A stretch of DNA of 64,000 bases from Burkholderiaceae bacterium (GTDB lineage: Bacteria > Pseudomonadota > Gammaproteobacteria > Burkholderiales > Burkholderiaceae_E): contig JAMLIR010000009.1 of NCBI GenBank assembly GCA_023954045.1, forward strand, positions 82,531 through 146,530. Reading direction: 5' to 3'. Made by a program: the position numbers and the translations under genes. The notes beneath the pieces were generated by a model, which saw nothing but the letters and a program-made list of their open reading frames with translations, did not search any database and was not told where the DNA came from. Every line of letters starts with the position of its first letter. The first letter of the stretch is position 1. This document shows, piece after piece, positions 25,391-35,174 of this stretch.

Positions 25391-26241
25391 GCGCGCCGTC
25401 GCCCGAGCTGTTGTCGCTCAATACGGCGACCGTGCGCGAACAGTGGAACCTGCGGCAGATGATCGAGGGCTGCGCGCGGCACGGCATCCGCGGCATTTCG
25501 CCATGGCGCGACAAGCTCGACGAGCTCGGTGCGGCCGAAGCCGCGCGGCTGATCCGGCAGCACGGCCTGACCGTCACCGGCCTGTGCCGCGGCGGGATGT
25601 TCCCGGCGGCCGATGCCGCCGGGCGTCGCGCGGCGATCGACGACAACCGGCGCGCGATCGACGATGCGGCGACGATCGGCGCGCGCTGCCTGGTGCTGGT
25701 GGTCGGCGGCCTCCCCGCCGGTTCGAAGGACCTCGCCGGCGCGCGGCAGATGGTCATCGACGGAATCGCGCAGGTCCTCGACCATGCGCGTGGCTGCGGC
25801 GTGCCATTGGCGATCGAGCCGCTGCACCCGATGTACTGCGCCGACCGCGCCTGCGTGAACACCCTCGACCAGGCGCTCGACATCTGCGACGGGCTCGACC
25901 CGGCGCCTTCGGGCGCCGCGCCGTCCGGCGCGATCGGCGTCGCGGTGGACGCCTACCACGTCTGGTGGGACCCGAACCTGGCGCGGGCGCTCGAGCGCGC
26001 ACGCCCCGAGCGGCTGCTCGCCTACCACATCTGCGACTGGCTGGTGCCGACGACCGACCTGCTGCTCGACCGCGGGATGATGGGCGATGGCGTCATCGAC
26101 CTGCCGGCGCTGCGCGCGCTGGTCGAGGGACACGGGTATCGCGGCTTCCACGAGGTCGAGATCCTGTCGACGCGCTGGTGGCAGCGCGATCCCGACGAGG
26201 TGCTGCGGATCGCGCGCGAGCGCCACCTGCGCTGCAGCTGA
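25387..26241 (+). CDS. sugar phosphate isomerase/epimerase-type TIM barrel
   Basis: A 284-residue xylose-isomerase-like (AP endonuclease 2 fold) protein. The metal and catalytic residues expected of this fold are visible: Glu in LAIEPLHP, Asp/His in VAVDAYHVWWD, His in AYHICDW and Glu in FHEVEIL. Members include hydroxypyruvate isomerase, inosose dehydratase and tagatose epimerase, so an isomerase or dehydratase step on a keto-sugar is likely. It begins in an ATGA overlap with the DUF993 gene and is the last gene of the operon. Confidence 0.88.
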   Translation: MSAPSPELLSLNTATVREQWNLRQMIEGCARHGIRGISPWRDKLDELGAAEAARLIRQHGLTVTGLCRGGMFPAADAAGRRAAIDDNRRAIDDAATIGARCLVLVVGGLPAGSKDLAGARQMVIDGIAQVLDHARGCGVPLAIEPLHPMYCADRACVNTLDQALDICDGLDPAPSGAAPSGAIGVAVDAYHVWWDPNLARALERARPERLLAYHICDWLVPTTDLLLDRGMMGDGVIDLPALRALVEGHGYRGFHEVEILSTRWWQRDPDEVLRIARERHLRCS

Positions 26242-26332
26242 GGGCGGTGCGCGAGGTCCGCCGGCGCGGCCGCGAATGTCCAGGCGAACCGATCGCCGGG
26301 CACGCGAGCTTGGGATGAGCCGCTCCGTGGCA

Positions 26333-26338
26333 TAGAAT
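26333..26338 (+). promoter_or_regulatory. candidate -10 element (TAGAAT) for the AraC gene
   Basis: TAGAAT, in the context CATAGAATG, lies 27 bases before the ATG at 26366. The same hexamer precedes hemE, priA and the Rep helicase gene. Confidence 0.45.
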
Positions 26339-26365
26339 GCCGATTCCAACCCGGATCGTCTCAGC

Positions 26366-27214
26366 ATGGCGGATTGCCTGTCGAACCTGCTCGCCCGTTT
26401 CAGCGCCGCGGCCCACGTCGACCGGACCGGCGCCCTGCACCACGCCGCGTCCTTCGACGCCTCACACGACGCGGGACGTCTGCACCTGTTGCGCAGCGGC
26501 GCGGCCCAGGTGCTGCATGCCGGCTGGTCGCCGCTGAAGCTGTCGCGGCCGAGCCTGCTGTTCTATCCGCGGCCGTTCGCGCATCGCCTGCAGCCCGACC
26601 CGGGGCCGGCGGTCAGCCTGGTCAGCGCCGGGATCCGCTTCGACGGCGGCTCGGTCAGCCCGCTCGCGGCGGCGCTGCCGCCGCTGCTGGTGCTGCCGCT
26701 CGAAGTGCTCGTCGACGCGCGCACCACGCTCGAGCAACTGTTCGACGAGGCTGACGCCGCCCGCTGCGGGCGCCGCATCGCGCTCGATCGCCTCTGCGAC
26801 CTGCTGCTGGTCCAGGTGCTGCGGCACGTGATCGACCGTTCGCTCGCCAGCAGCGGCATGCTCGCCGGGCTCGCCGACGCGCGCCTGTCGAAGGCACTGA
26901 GTGCCTTGCACGACCAGCCCGAGCGCGACTGGAAGCTCGAAGACCTCGCTGCGCGCGCCGGGATGTCGCGGGCGCGTTTCGCGGCGCGCTTCAAGCAGGT
27001 GGTCGGCATCGCGCCGGGCGAGTACCTGACGCGGTGGCGGATCAGCCTCGCCCAGCACCTGCTGCAGCAGGGGCGGCCGGTCAAGGAGGTCGCGGGCGAA
27101 GTCGGCTACGCGAGCCCGGCCGCGCTCGGCCGGGTGTTCGCCACGCGCACCGGCGCGACGCCGAAAGCCTGGGCGCACACGCGCACGCAGGCCGTGGCCA
27201 CCGAAGAGGCCTGA
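26366..27214 (+). CDS. AraC-family transcriptional regulator with cupin-like sensor
   Basis: A 282-residue activator. The N-terminal half has a cupin-type sensor (DAGRLHLLRSGAAQVLH, RPSLLFYPRPFAHRL), as in the cupin_6 AraC group. The C-terminal double helix-turn-helix spans about residues 180-272: WKLEDLAARAGMSRARFAAR, then PVKEVAGEVGYASPAALGRV, the AraC consensus. It could regulate the upstream catabolic operon or a distant target; AraC sites are usually direct repeats, so it is a weaker candidate for the palindromic operators. It has its own promoter-like TAGAAT. Confidence 0.92.
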   Translation: MADCLSNLLARFSAAAHVDRTGALHHAASFDASHDAGRLHLLRSGAAQVLHAGWSPLKLSRPSLLFYPRPFAHRLQPDPGPAVSLVSAGIRFDGGSVSPLAAALPPLLVLPLEVLVDARTTLEQLFDEADAARCGRRIALDRLCDLLLVQVLRHVIDRSLASSGMLAGLADARLSKALSALHDQPERDWKLEDLAARAGMSRARFAARFKQVVGIAPGEYLTRWRISLAQHLLQQGRPVKEVAGEVGYASPAALGRVFATRTGATPKAWAHTRTQAVATEEA

Positions 27215-27315
27215 CCGGCACATCGGCGGCCGGTCCGGCTCGCGTTCGCAAAGGGACTTGTACAGCGGCTGAGCGGATCCACCGTCCCCAGGGTCGGCGC
27301 CGCCGGTCGCGCGGG

Positions 27316-27321
27316 TAGAAT
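27316..27321 (+). promoter_or_regulatory. candidate -10 element (TAGAAT) for hemE
   Basis: TAGAAT ends eight bases before the GTG at 27329, so transcription would start at or next to the start codon. No Shine-Dalgarno is present, which suggests a leaderless hemE mRNA. Confidence 0.45.
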
Positions 27322-27328
27322 CGCCCGC

Positions 27329-28417
<1,089 letters not shown>

Positions 28418-28487
28418 GCCCGGCGCAGCATCGGCGCGGCTTGCGAAGCCGCGAAAAATGTGGTTTGCGAAGCGGGCAACCGCTGAC

Positions 28488-28496
28488 TTATGCACA
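28488..28496 (+). promoter_or_regulatory. DnaA box (TTATGCACA)
   Basis: Perfect match to the TTATNCACA consensus for DnaA binding, 71 bases after the hemE stop. Confidence 0.6.
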
Positions 28497-28663
28497 GTGG
28501 CCGCCCGCTCGCCCAGCGGCGCACAGGGTTTTTGCCGGGTTCCGGCCGCGTGGCGCAACTCCTTGATTTATATGGGGTTAGGTCTGACCAAAAAACGGGC
28601 AAACGACCGCAGTGCGTGATCTGGCGGGCACTTGCGGTCGATGTGGACGGCTTGCCCACAATT

Positions 28664-28672
28664 TTATCCACA
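28664..28672 (+). promoter_or_regulatory. DnaA box (TTATCCACA)
   Basis: The strongest DnaA box form, in the same orientation as the one at 28488 and embedded in an A/T-rich stretch. Confidence 0.7.
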
Positions 28673-28777
28673 GCTTTTGTGAACGACTTCCAAAAGCGCT
28701 TTGAGTGCCGGGTCTTAAGGTCAGAACTTAAACCAAAATCTCACAAGCCCCGGCCGTCCGGACGAGTTCCGGGCCGC

Positions 28778-28783
28778 TAGAAT
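28778..28783 (+). promoter_or_regulatory. candidate -10 element (TAGAAT) for priA
   Basis: TAGAAT lies 24 bases before the GTG at 28808, at the right edge of the A/T-rich gap. Confidence 0.45.
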
Positions 28784-28807
28784 CGACCGCCCACCCGCGC
28801 ATCGTCC

Positions 28808-30941
<2,134 letters not shown>

Positions 30942-30943
<2 letters not shown>

Positions 30944-30965
30944 GCCGGCGGCCGGCCGCCGGCTC
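30942..30965. terminator. 24-bp perfect palindrome at the convergent ends of priA and an exported-protein gene
   Basis: GAGCCGGCGGCC (30942-30953) is followed directly by its reverse complement GGCCGCCGGCTC (30954-30965), including the priA stop codon. It lies between convergent genes and probably acts as a bidirectional transcription terminator; there is no T-run. Confidence 0.5.
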
Positions 30966-30969
30966 GCGC

Positions 30970-31323
30970 CTAGCGGCGGCGCGGGCGGTCGACGCGCCTG
31001 TCGCCATCGAAGTCGTGCTGGCGATCGTGCTTCTGGCGCGCAATACGCGCGCTCTGCACGTCCTGCGCCCGGTGCAGGCGGGCGCGCTCGGCGCGCGTGA
31101 CCGCGCCGTCGGACTTCGCGCGGTCTTCCATCCGTTCGACGCGCGCCTGCCCGGCCTCGAGGCGATTGACTTCGCGCGCCGTGAGCGCGCCGGAGCGCTC
31201 GCCCTGCTCGATGCGGCGTTCCTGGTTGAGCTGGCGCTGTTCGACGCCGGGGGTATTGGCCTGCGCGAATGCGGCGCCGGTGGCGGCGGCGAGCAGACCT
31301 GCAATGGCGAGATTCCTGAGCAT
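30970..31323 (-). CDS. small exported helical protein with internal duplication
   Basis: A 117-residue protein with a clear signal peptide (MLRNLAIAGLLAAATGAAFA). The mature part is highly charged and helical and contains a duplicated unit: RSGALTAREVNRLEAGQARV followed about 25 residues later by KSDGAVTRAERARLHRAQDV. The C-terminal tail is rich in Arg, Asp and His (HDRQHDFDGDRRVDRPRRR). I do not recognise a named family; such small exported proteins are common in beta-proteobacteria. ATG 31323 is chosen because it begins the signal peptide. Probably periplasmic. Confidence 0.65.
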   Translation of the reverse strand: MLRNLAIAGLLAAATGAAFAQANTPGVEQRQLNQERRIEQGERSGALTAREVNRLEAGQARVERMEDRAKSDGAVTRAERARLHRAQDVQSARIARQKHDRQHDFDGDRRVDRPRRR

Positions 31324-31426
31324 GACGGGCTCCGTGGGTTGAGGTGGAGCCAATCTAGGCCGATGCCGCCGCCGGGCACAGGCCCGCAGCGGTAAAGGCT
31401 GTAAGCGGAGGTAAGCCGCCGCGGGC

Positions 31427-31735
31427 TCAGTCGCCGCCGAGCGCCTTCAGTTGCACCCGCAGTCGCTGGACCTCCTCGATCAGGTCGGCGACCAGCGCCG
31501 CGAGTTCCTCGTTGGCCTCGAAATCGCGCTCGAGCGCAGCCATGCGCCGCGCGCGCACCAGTTGCGCGCTAGCGAAGCGCAACGGGGTCGTCGCTCCCGG
31601 CGCGCATTCGAGCAGGCCCGCCTCGACGCGCAGCTCGATCCAGCGCGGCTCGACCGCGCAGGCGAGCGCGAGCTCGTCGAGCGTCAGCATCGCCTCGTCG
31701 ACCGCGACGGCGTTCGGAATGTCTTCGGGGGTCAT
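31427..31735 (-). CDS. cbpM: chaperone modulator CbpM
   Basis: A 102-residue protein of CbpM size. A MerR-like helical region (MLTLDELALACAVEPRWIEL at 16-35, then VEAGLLECAP) is followed by a C-terminal coiled coil (LAALVADLIEEVQRLRVQLK). CbpM binds the J-domain of CbpA and inhibits both its DNA binding and its co-chaperone activity. It lies 21 bases downstream of cbpA on the same strand, the classic operon order. Confidence 0.9.
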   Translation of the reverse strand: MTPEDIPNAVAVDEAMLTLDELALACAVEPRWIELRVEAGLLECAPGATTPLRFASAQLVRARRMAALERDFEANEELAALVADLIEEVQRLRVQLKALGGD

Positions 31736-31756
31736 CGCTCGGTGCTCCGCTCGCGT

Positions 31757-32701
31757 TCAGAGGTGCCGGCGCGGATCGAAGGCGAGCTCGCGCGCCATCG
31801 TTTCGTACAGCTTGCGCGCCGTCTCGTCGTCGGCAGGCGGCAGCACGACCTCGAGTTGCAGATACAGCGATCCGGGCGGATCGCCGGGGATGCCGCGCCC
31901 CTTCAGGCGCAGCTTGCGGCCAGTCTGCGAGCCGGCCGGCACGTTCACCTGCACGCGTCCCGAAGGTGTCGGCACCTCGATGGTCGCGCCGAGCGCCGCT
32001 TCCCACGGCGCGACCGGAATCGTCTCGAAGACGTCGCGACCCTGGATCCGGTAGCGGGGGTCAGGGCGGAACTGCACTTCGAGGTAGAGGTCGCCGGGCG
32101 GTCCGCCGCCGAGGCCGGGGGCACCCTGCCCGGCCAGGCGGATCTGCTGGCCCTCGGCGAGTCCTTTCGGAATGCGTACGTCGAGCACGCGCTCCTCGGT
32201 GACCACGCGCCCGGCGTCGTCGAGCCGCGCGCCGCGCAGCGTGATCGCGCGCGTGGAGCCCCCGTACACGTCGGCCAGGTCCACGAGGATGCGCGCGTGG
32301 TGGTCGCTGCCGCGCATCCGGTGCGCACCGGTGCCGCCCGCGCCGCGCCCGCGGCCAGCGCGCCCGAACAGGCTCGAGAAGAAGTCGCTGAACGCCTCGT
32401 CGCGCATTCCCGGGCCGCCGTCGGCGCCCGAGAACTCGAAGCCCGCTCCCCAGTCCGGGGGCGGCTGGAACTCCTGTCCGGCGCCGTAGCGGTTGCCGAG
32501 CTCGTCGTAGGCGGCGCGCTTCTCGGGGTCGGACAGCACCGCGTAGGCCTCGTTGACCTCGCGCATCCGCGCCTCGGCGTCGGACTCCTTGCTGACGTCG
32601 GGGTGGTACTTGCGAGCGAGTTTGCGGTAGGCCTTCTTGACCTCGTCGGTCGACGCGCCGCGCGCGACGCCCAGCGTCTGGTAATAGTCGCGGAATTCCA
32701 T
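31757..32701 (-). CDS. cbpA: DnaJ-like co-chaperone, curved-DNA-binding protein
   Basis: A 314-residue class II J-protein. The J domain occupies residues 4-70, with HPD at 33-35 for stimulating DnaK ATPase. A Gly/Phe-rich linker (about 85-125) follows, then two beta-rich C-terminal substrate domains with GDLYLEVQF and GSLYLQLEV repeats. There is no zinc-finger region, as expected for CbpA rather than DnaJ. It is cotranscribed with cbpM and lies 6 bases after a thioesterase gene on the same strand. Confidence 0.94.
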   Translation of the reverse strand: MEFRDYYQTLGVARGASTDEVKKAYRKLARKYHPDVSKESDAEARMREVNEAYAVLSDPEKRAAYDELGNRYGAGQEFQPPPDWGAGFEFSGADGGPGMRDEAFSDFFSSLFGRAGRGRGAGGTGAHRMRGSDHHARILVDLADVYGGSTRAITLRGARLDDAGRVVTEERVLDVRIPKGLAEGQQIRLAGQGAPGLGGGPPGDLYLEVQFRPDPRYRIQGRDVFETIPVAPWEAALGATIEVPTPSGRVQVNVPAGSQTGRKLRLKGRGIPGDPPGSLYLQLEVVLPPADDETARKLYETMARELAFDPRRHL

Positions 32702-32707
32702 CTTCGG

Positions 32708-33115
32708 TCAGCGGTCGATCAACACCAGCTGGGTCTGGGTGACGACCGCGCACAGCCTGCCGGAATCCAGTCGCACCAGCGTCTGCCAGACCATCGTCGA
32801 CCGGCCGCGGTGGAACGCGGTGCACTCGCCGGTGACGACGCTGCCCGCCGGCGCGCCGGTGATGAACTTGGTGCTCGAGTCGGTGGTCGTGGTGCGCCCG
32901 CCGGGCGGCAGGTTCAGCACGGTGCCCACCGCACCCAGCGTGTCGGCGAAAGCCATGACCGCGCCGCCGTGCAGGATACCGCCGGCGGTGCAGAGGTCGG
33001 GGCGTACCGTCATGCGCGCGACGACGCGATCGGGAGCGGCCTCGGTCAGCTCGACGCCCATCAGGCCCGGAAACAGCGGCGCGAGCCGCGCGTGGAGGTC
33101 TGCGAGATCGATCAT
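32708..33115 (-). CDS. PaaI-family hotdog thioesterase
   Basis: A 135-residue hotdog-fold enzyme. The HGGAVMAFADTLGAVG segment is the PaaI/4-hydroxybenzoyl-CoA thioesterase signature, with the helix that contributes the catalytic Asp/Asn region, and DSSTKFITGAPAGSVVTG follows as usual. It probably hydrolyses an acyl-CoA thioester. ATG 33115 starts the conserved part; an upstream in-frame start (33223) would add unconserved arginine-rich sequence. It runs immediately before cbpA. Confidence 0.88.
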   Translation of the reverse strand: MIDLADLHARLAPLFPGLMGVELTEAAPDRVVARMTVRPDLCTAGGILHGGAVMAFADTLGAVGTVLNLPPGGRTTTTDSSTKFITGAPAGSVVTGECTAFHRGRSTMVWQTLVRLDSGRLCAVVTQTQLVLIDR

Positions 33116-33264
33116 GGCGGGAAGGCTATGACGGCGAAGGGCCGGGGTCAAATTCCGCGGTCGGGCCCGCAAGAACGGCAAATGCCGCGGGAACGAAACG
33201 CACGGCCGGCGCATCCAATGCACGAGACCCGAATCGTCCCGCTCACTGCTTCCCGGGAGTCGTC

Positions 33265-33975
33265 ATGAACCTCGCCGCCGCCGCCGTGCCCGACCCGAAT
33301 CGCTACTCCGACGCGGAGCTCGCCCGGGCCGTCGCGGCCGGCGATCGCGGTGCGTTCGGCGTCATGATGAAGCGCTACAACCAGCTGCTCTACCGGACGG
33401 CCCGCAGCGTCCTCAGGGACGATGCCGATGCCGAAGACGCCGTCCAGGACGCGTGGCTGCACGCGTGGCGCGCCATGGACGGTTTTCGCGCCGAGGCGAG
33501 GCTGTCGACCTGGCTGGTGCGGATCGCGGTCAACGAGGCGCTCGGTCGCCTGCGCGCCGCGCCCCATCGCGCCGACGTGATTCCTCTGGACACGACCCAC
33601 GACGCCGAGTTGCTGGCGGCGGAGACGACCATGCAGCAGCCCGAAGCCCAACGGCCCGAGTCGATCGCCGAGCGCGCCGAGTTGCGGCGCATCCTGGAAG
33701 CCTGCATCGACGAACTGCCGGTGGCATTCCGGACGGTGTTCGTGCTGCGCGCCGTGCACGACATGAGCGTCGAGGAGGCCGCCGCCAGTCTCGGCCTGCC
33801 CGAGGCGACGGTGCGCACGCGGCACTTCCGCGCGCGCGCCATGCTGCGCGCGTCGCTCGCGCGCGGGATCGACCTCGCGGTCGCGGATGCTTTCTCCTTC
33901 GCCGGCGCGCGCTGCGATCGCATCAGCGCGCGCGTGTTCGAACGGCTCGACGCCGAACGTCCCGACGGCGGCTGA
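33265..33975 (+). CDS. ECF-type RNA polymerase sigma factor
   Basis: A 236-residue sigma factor. Region 2 (about 25-95) includes YNQLLYRTARSVLRDDADAE and the conserved DAEDAVQDAWLHAWRAM; region 4 (about 150-205) has LPVAFRTVFVLRAVHDMSVE and a helix-turn-helix in EAAASLGLPEATVRTRHFRA. The about 30-residue C-terminal extension is of unknown role. No anti-sigma factor lies beside it; the next genes encode a Tat-exported ferritin-like protein and a cytochrome c, which may be its targets. Such RpoE-like factors often answer envelope or oxidative stress. Confidence 0.9.
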   Translation: MNLAAAAVPDPNRYSDAELARAVAAGDRGAFGVMMKRYNQLLYRTARSVLRDDADAEDAVQDAWLHAWRAMDGFRAEARLSTWLVRIAVNEALGRLRAAPHRADVIPLDTTHDAELLAAETTMQQPEAQRPESIAERAELRRILEACIDELPVAFRTVFVLRAVHDMSVEEAAASLGLPEATVRTRHFRARAMLRASLARGIDLAVADAFSFAGARCDRISARVFERLDAERPDGG

Positions 33976-34077
33976 CGCGGCGGGCCCGGCCGGGCCCGCG
34001 TCGTGCACCGGGCGCATCGCGCCCCCGGCCATCGCGGTGGCCGGCTCCTTCCCCCCTTCTGCTCGATGGAGTCCATC

Positions 34078-34656
34078 ATGTCCTTCTTCGTCCATTGCAA
34101 TGGTGTCATCGCTCCCGCGGGCCGCCGCGCGCTGCTCGGCCAGTCGGCCCGGCTGCTGTCCGGCGCCGCCGTCGCGTTGCTGGCCGGCCGCGGGTCGCTG
34201 GCCGCCGAGACCAACGACGCAGCGAGCCAGGACGTGCGCATCCTGAACACCGCGCTCGGCGCGGAGCTCGAAGCGATCGCCGCCTACCAGCTGGGCGCCG
34301 ACAGCGGCCTGCTGCAGAAGCCGGTGCGCGAGCTCGCGCTGACCTTCCAGGGCCACCACAAGGAGCACGCCGACGTGCTGGCGAAGACCGTCGCGAAGCT
34401 GGGCGGCAAGGCCGTGACGGCGAAGGCGAAGTACACGTTCCCGACGGACACGCTGAAGACGCAGGCCGACGTGCTGCGCTTCGCGGCCGCACTGGAGAAG
34501 GGCGCGGTCAGCGCCTACCTCGGAGCGGTGCCGGTGTTCGGCAACCGCGACCTGGCGAAAGCGGCGGCGAGCATCCTCGGCGACGAGGCGATGCACTGGG
34601 CGATCCTGCGCAATGCGGTGGGCGAGGTGGCCGTGCCGTCCGCGTTCGTGTCGTGA
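34078..34656 (+). CDS. Tat-exported ferritin-like protein
   Basis: A 192-residue protein. Its N-terminus has a twin-arginine-type signal (GRRALLGQSARLLSGAAVAL), indicating export in folded form. The mature part is a four-helix ferritin-like domain with metal-ligand-like residues in ELEAIAAYQLGADS, FQGHHKEHADVL, EKGAVSAYLGAVP and DEAMHWAILRNAV, spaced as in Ferritin_2 / DUF4439 proteins. A GGAG site precedes ATG 34078. It follows the ECF sigma gene by 102 bases and overlaps the cytochrome gene by a GTGA junction. Confidence 0.82.
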   Translation: MSFFVHCNGVIAPAGRRALLGQSARLLSGAAVALLAGRGSLAAETNDAASQDVRILNTALGAELEAIAAYQLGADSGLLQKPVRELALTFQGHHKEHADVLAKTVAKLGGKAVTAKAKYTFPTDTLKTQADVLRFAAALEKGAVSAYLGAVPVFGNRDLAKAAASILGDEAMHWAILRNAVGEVAVPSAFVS

Positions 34657-35135
34657 GCGCGCTCGTGGGTTCGCGCGTCGCTGCGCTGGCGCTGGCAGCC
34701 GGTTTCGCCGCGGCGCTCTGTGCGCCCGCGCGAGCGGCCGCCGTCGCCGAGGCCACCGGCGTCGCGACCACCAGCGCCAGGTCCGGCGCCAGGTCCGGCG
34801 CGATCGCGCGCGGCGATCCCGCGAACGGCGCGCGGATCTACGAGCGCTGCCTGGCGTGCCACGCGCTGCAATACGACCGGACCGGTCCGCGGCACTGCGG
34901 GCTGTTCGGTCGTAAGGCAGGCAGCGTTCCGGGCTTCGACTACTCGGAGGCGATGAAGCGCTCGGGCATCGTGTGGAACGCGACGACGCTCGACCGCTTC
35001 CTCGCCAACCCGCTCGGCGCGGTGCCGGGCACCACGATGGGATATGCGGGCATCGCCGACGCGCGCGAGCGCGCTGACCTGATCGCGTACCTCGGGCAGG
35101 CGAAGTGCGCCACGGCCGCGAATCCGGCTCGCTAG
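34653..35135 (+). CDS. periplasmic class I cytochrome c
   Basis: A 160-residue protein. A signal peptide (VAALALAAGFAAALCAPARAA) is followed by a linker with a duplicated ARSG unit. The heme motif CLACH, the GPRHCGLFGRKAG stretch and a distal methionine in TTMGYAG are typical of soluble cytochrome c2/c550 proteins. GTG 34653 overlaps the stop of the ferritin-like gene (GTGA), so the two are translationally coupled. Electron transfer to or from the ferritin-like protein is an inference from this coupling. Confidence 0.88.
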   Translation: MSALVGSRVAALALAAGFAAALCAPARAAAVAEATGVATTSARSGARSGAIARGDPANGARIYERCLACHALQYDRTGPRHCGLFGRKAGSVPGFDYSEAMKRSGIVWNATTLDRFLANPLGAVPGTTMGYAGIADARERADLIAYLGQAKCATAANPAR

Positions 35136-35149
35136 CATGTTGCTAGAAT
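35135..35149 (+). promoter_or_regulatory. dyad and candidate -10 (TAGAAT) before the Rep helicase gene
   Basis: Just after the cytochrome stop codon, CTAGCA and TGCTAG form a dyad around TGT, and TAGAAT (35144-35149) overlaps its right arm, 26 bases before ATG 35175. The dyad could be a weak operator or chance. Confidence 0.35.
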
Positions 35150-35174
35150 CCGGCTCCGCCCCCGCAGCTCCCCG

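Larger units (their letters stand above)
28418..28777. other. A/T-rich hemE-priA intergenic region with DnaA boxes (origin-like)
   Basis: This 390-base gap to priA is clearly more A/T-rich than its surroundings and holds no gene. It contains two perfect DnaA boxes, TTATGCACA (28488-28496) and TTATCCACA (28664-28672), weaker matches such as TTGCCCACA nearby, a TTGATTTATAT stretch around 28563, TGTGG/CCACA arms around the second box, a TTAAG-N7-CTTAA dyad near 28714-28732 and a TTGCGAAGC direct repeat (28441, 28465). This is origin-like. hemE flanks oriC in Caulobacter, but beta-proteobacterial origins usually lie by dnaA, so replication origin or DnaA-regulatory site remain alternatives. Confidence 0.5.
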
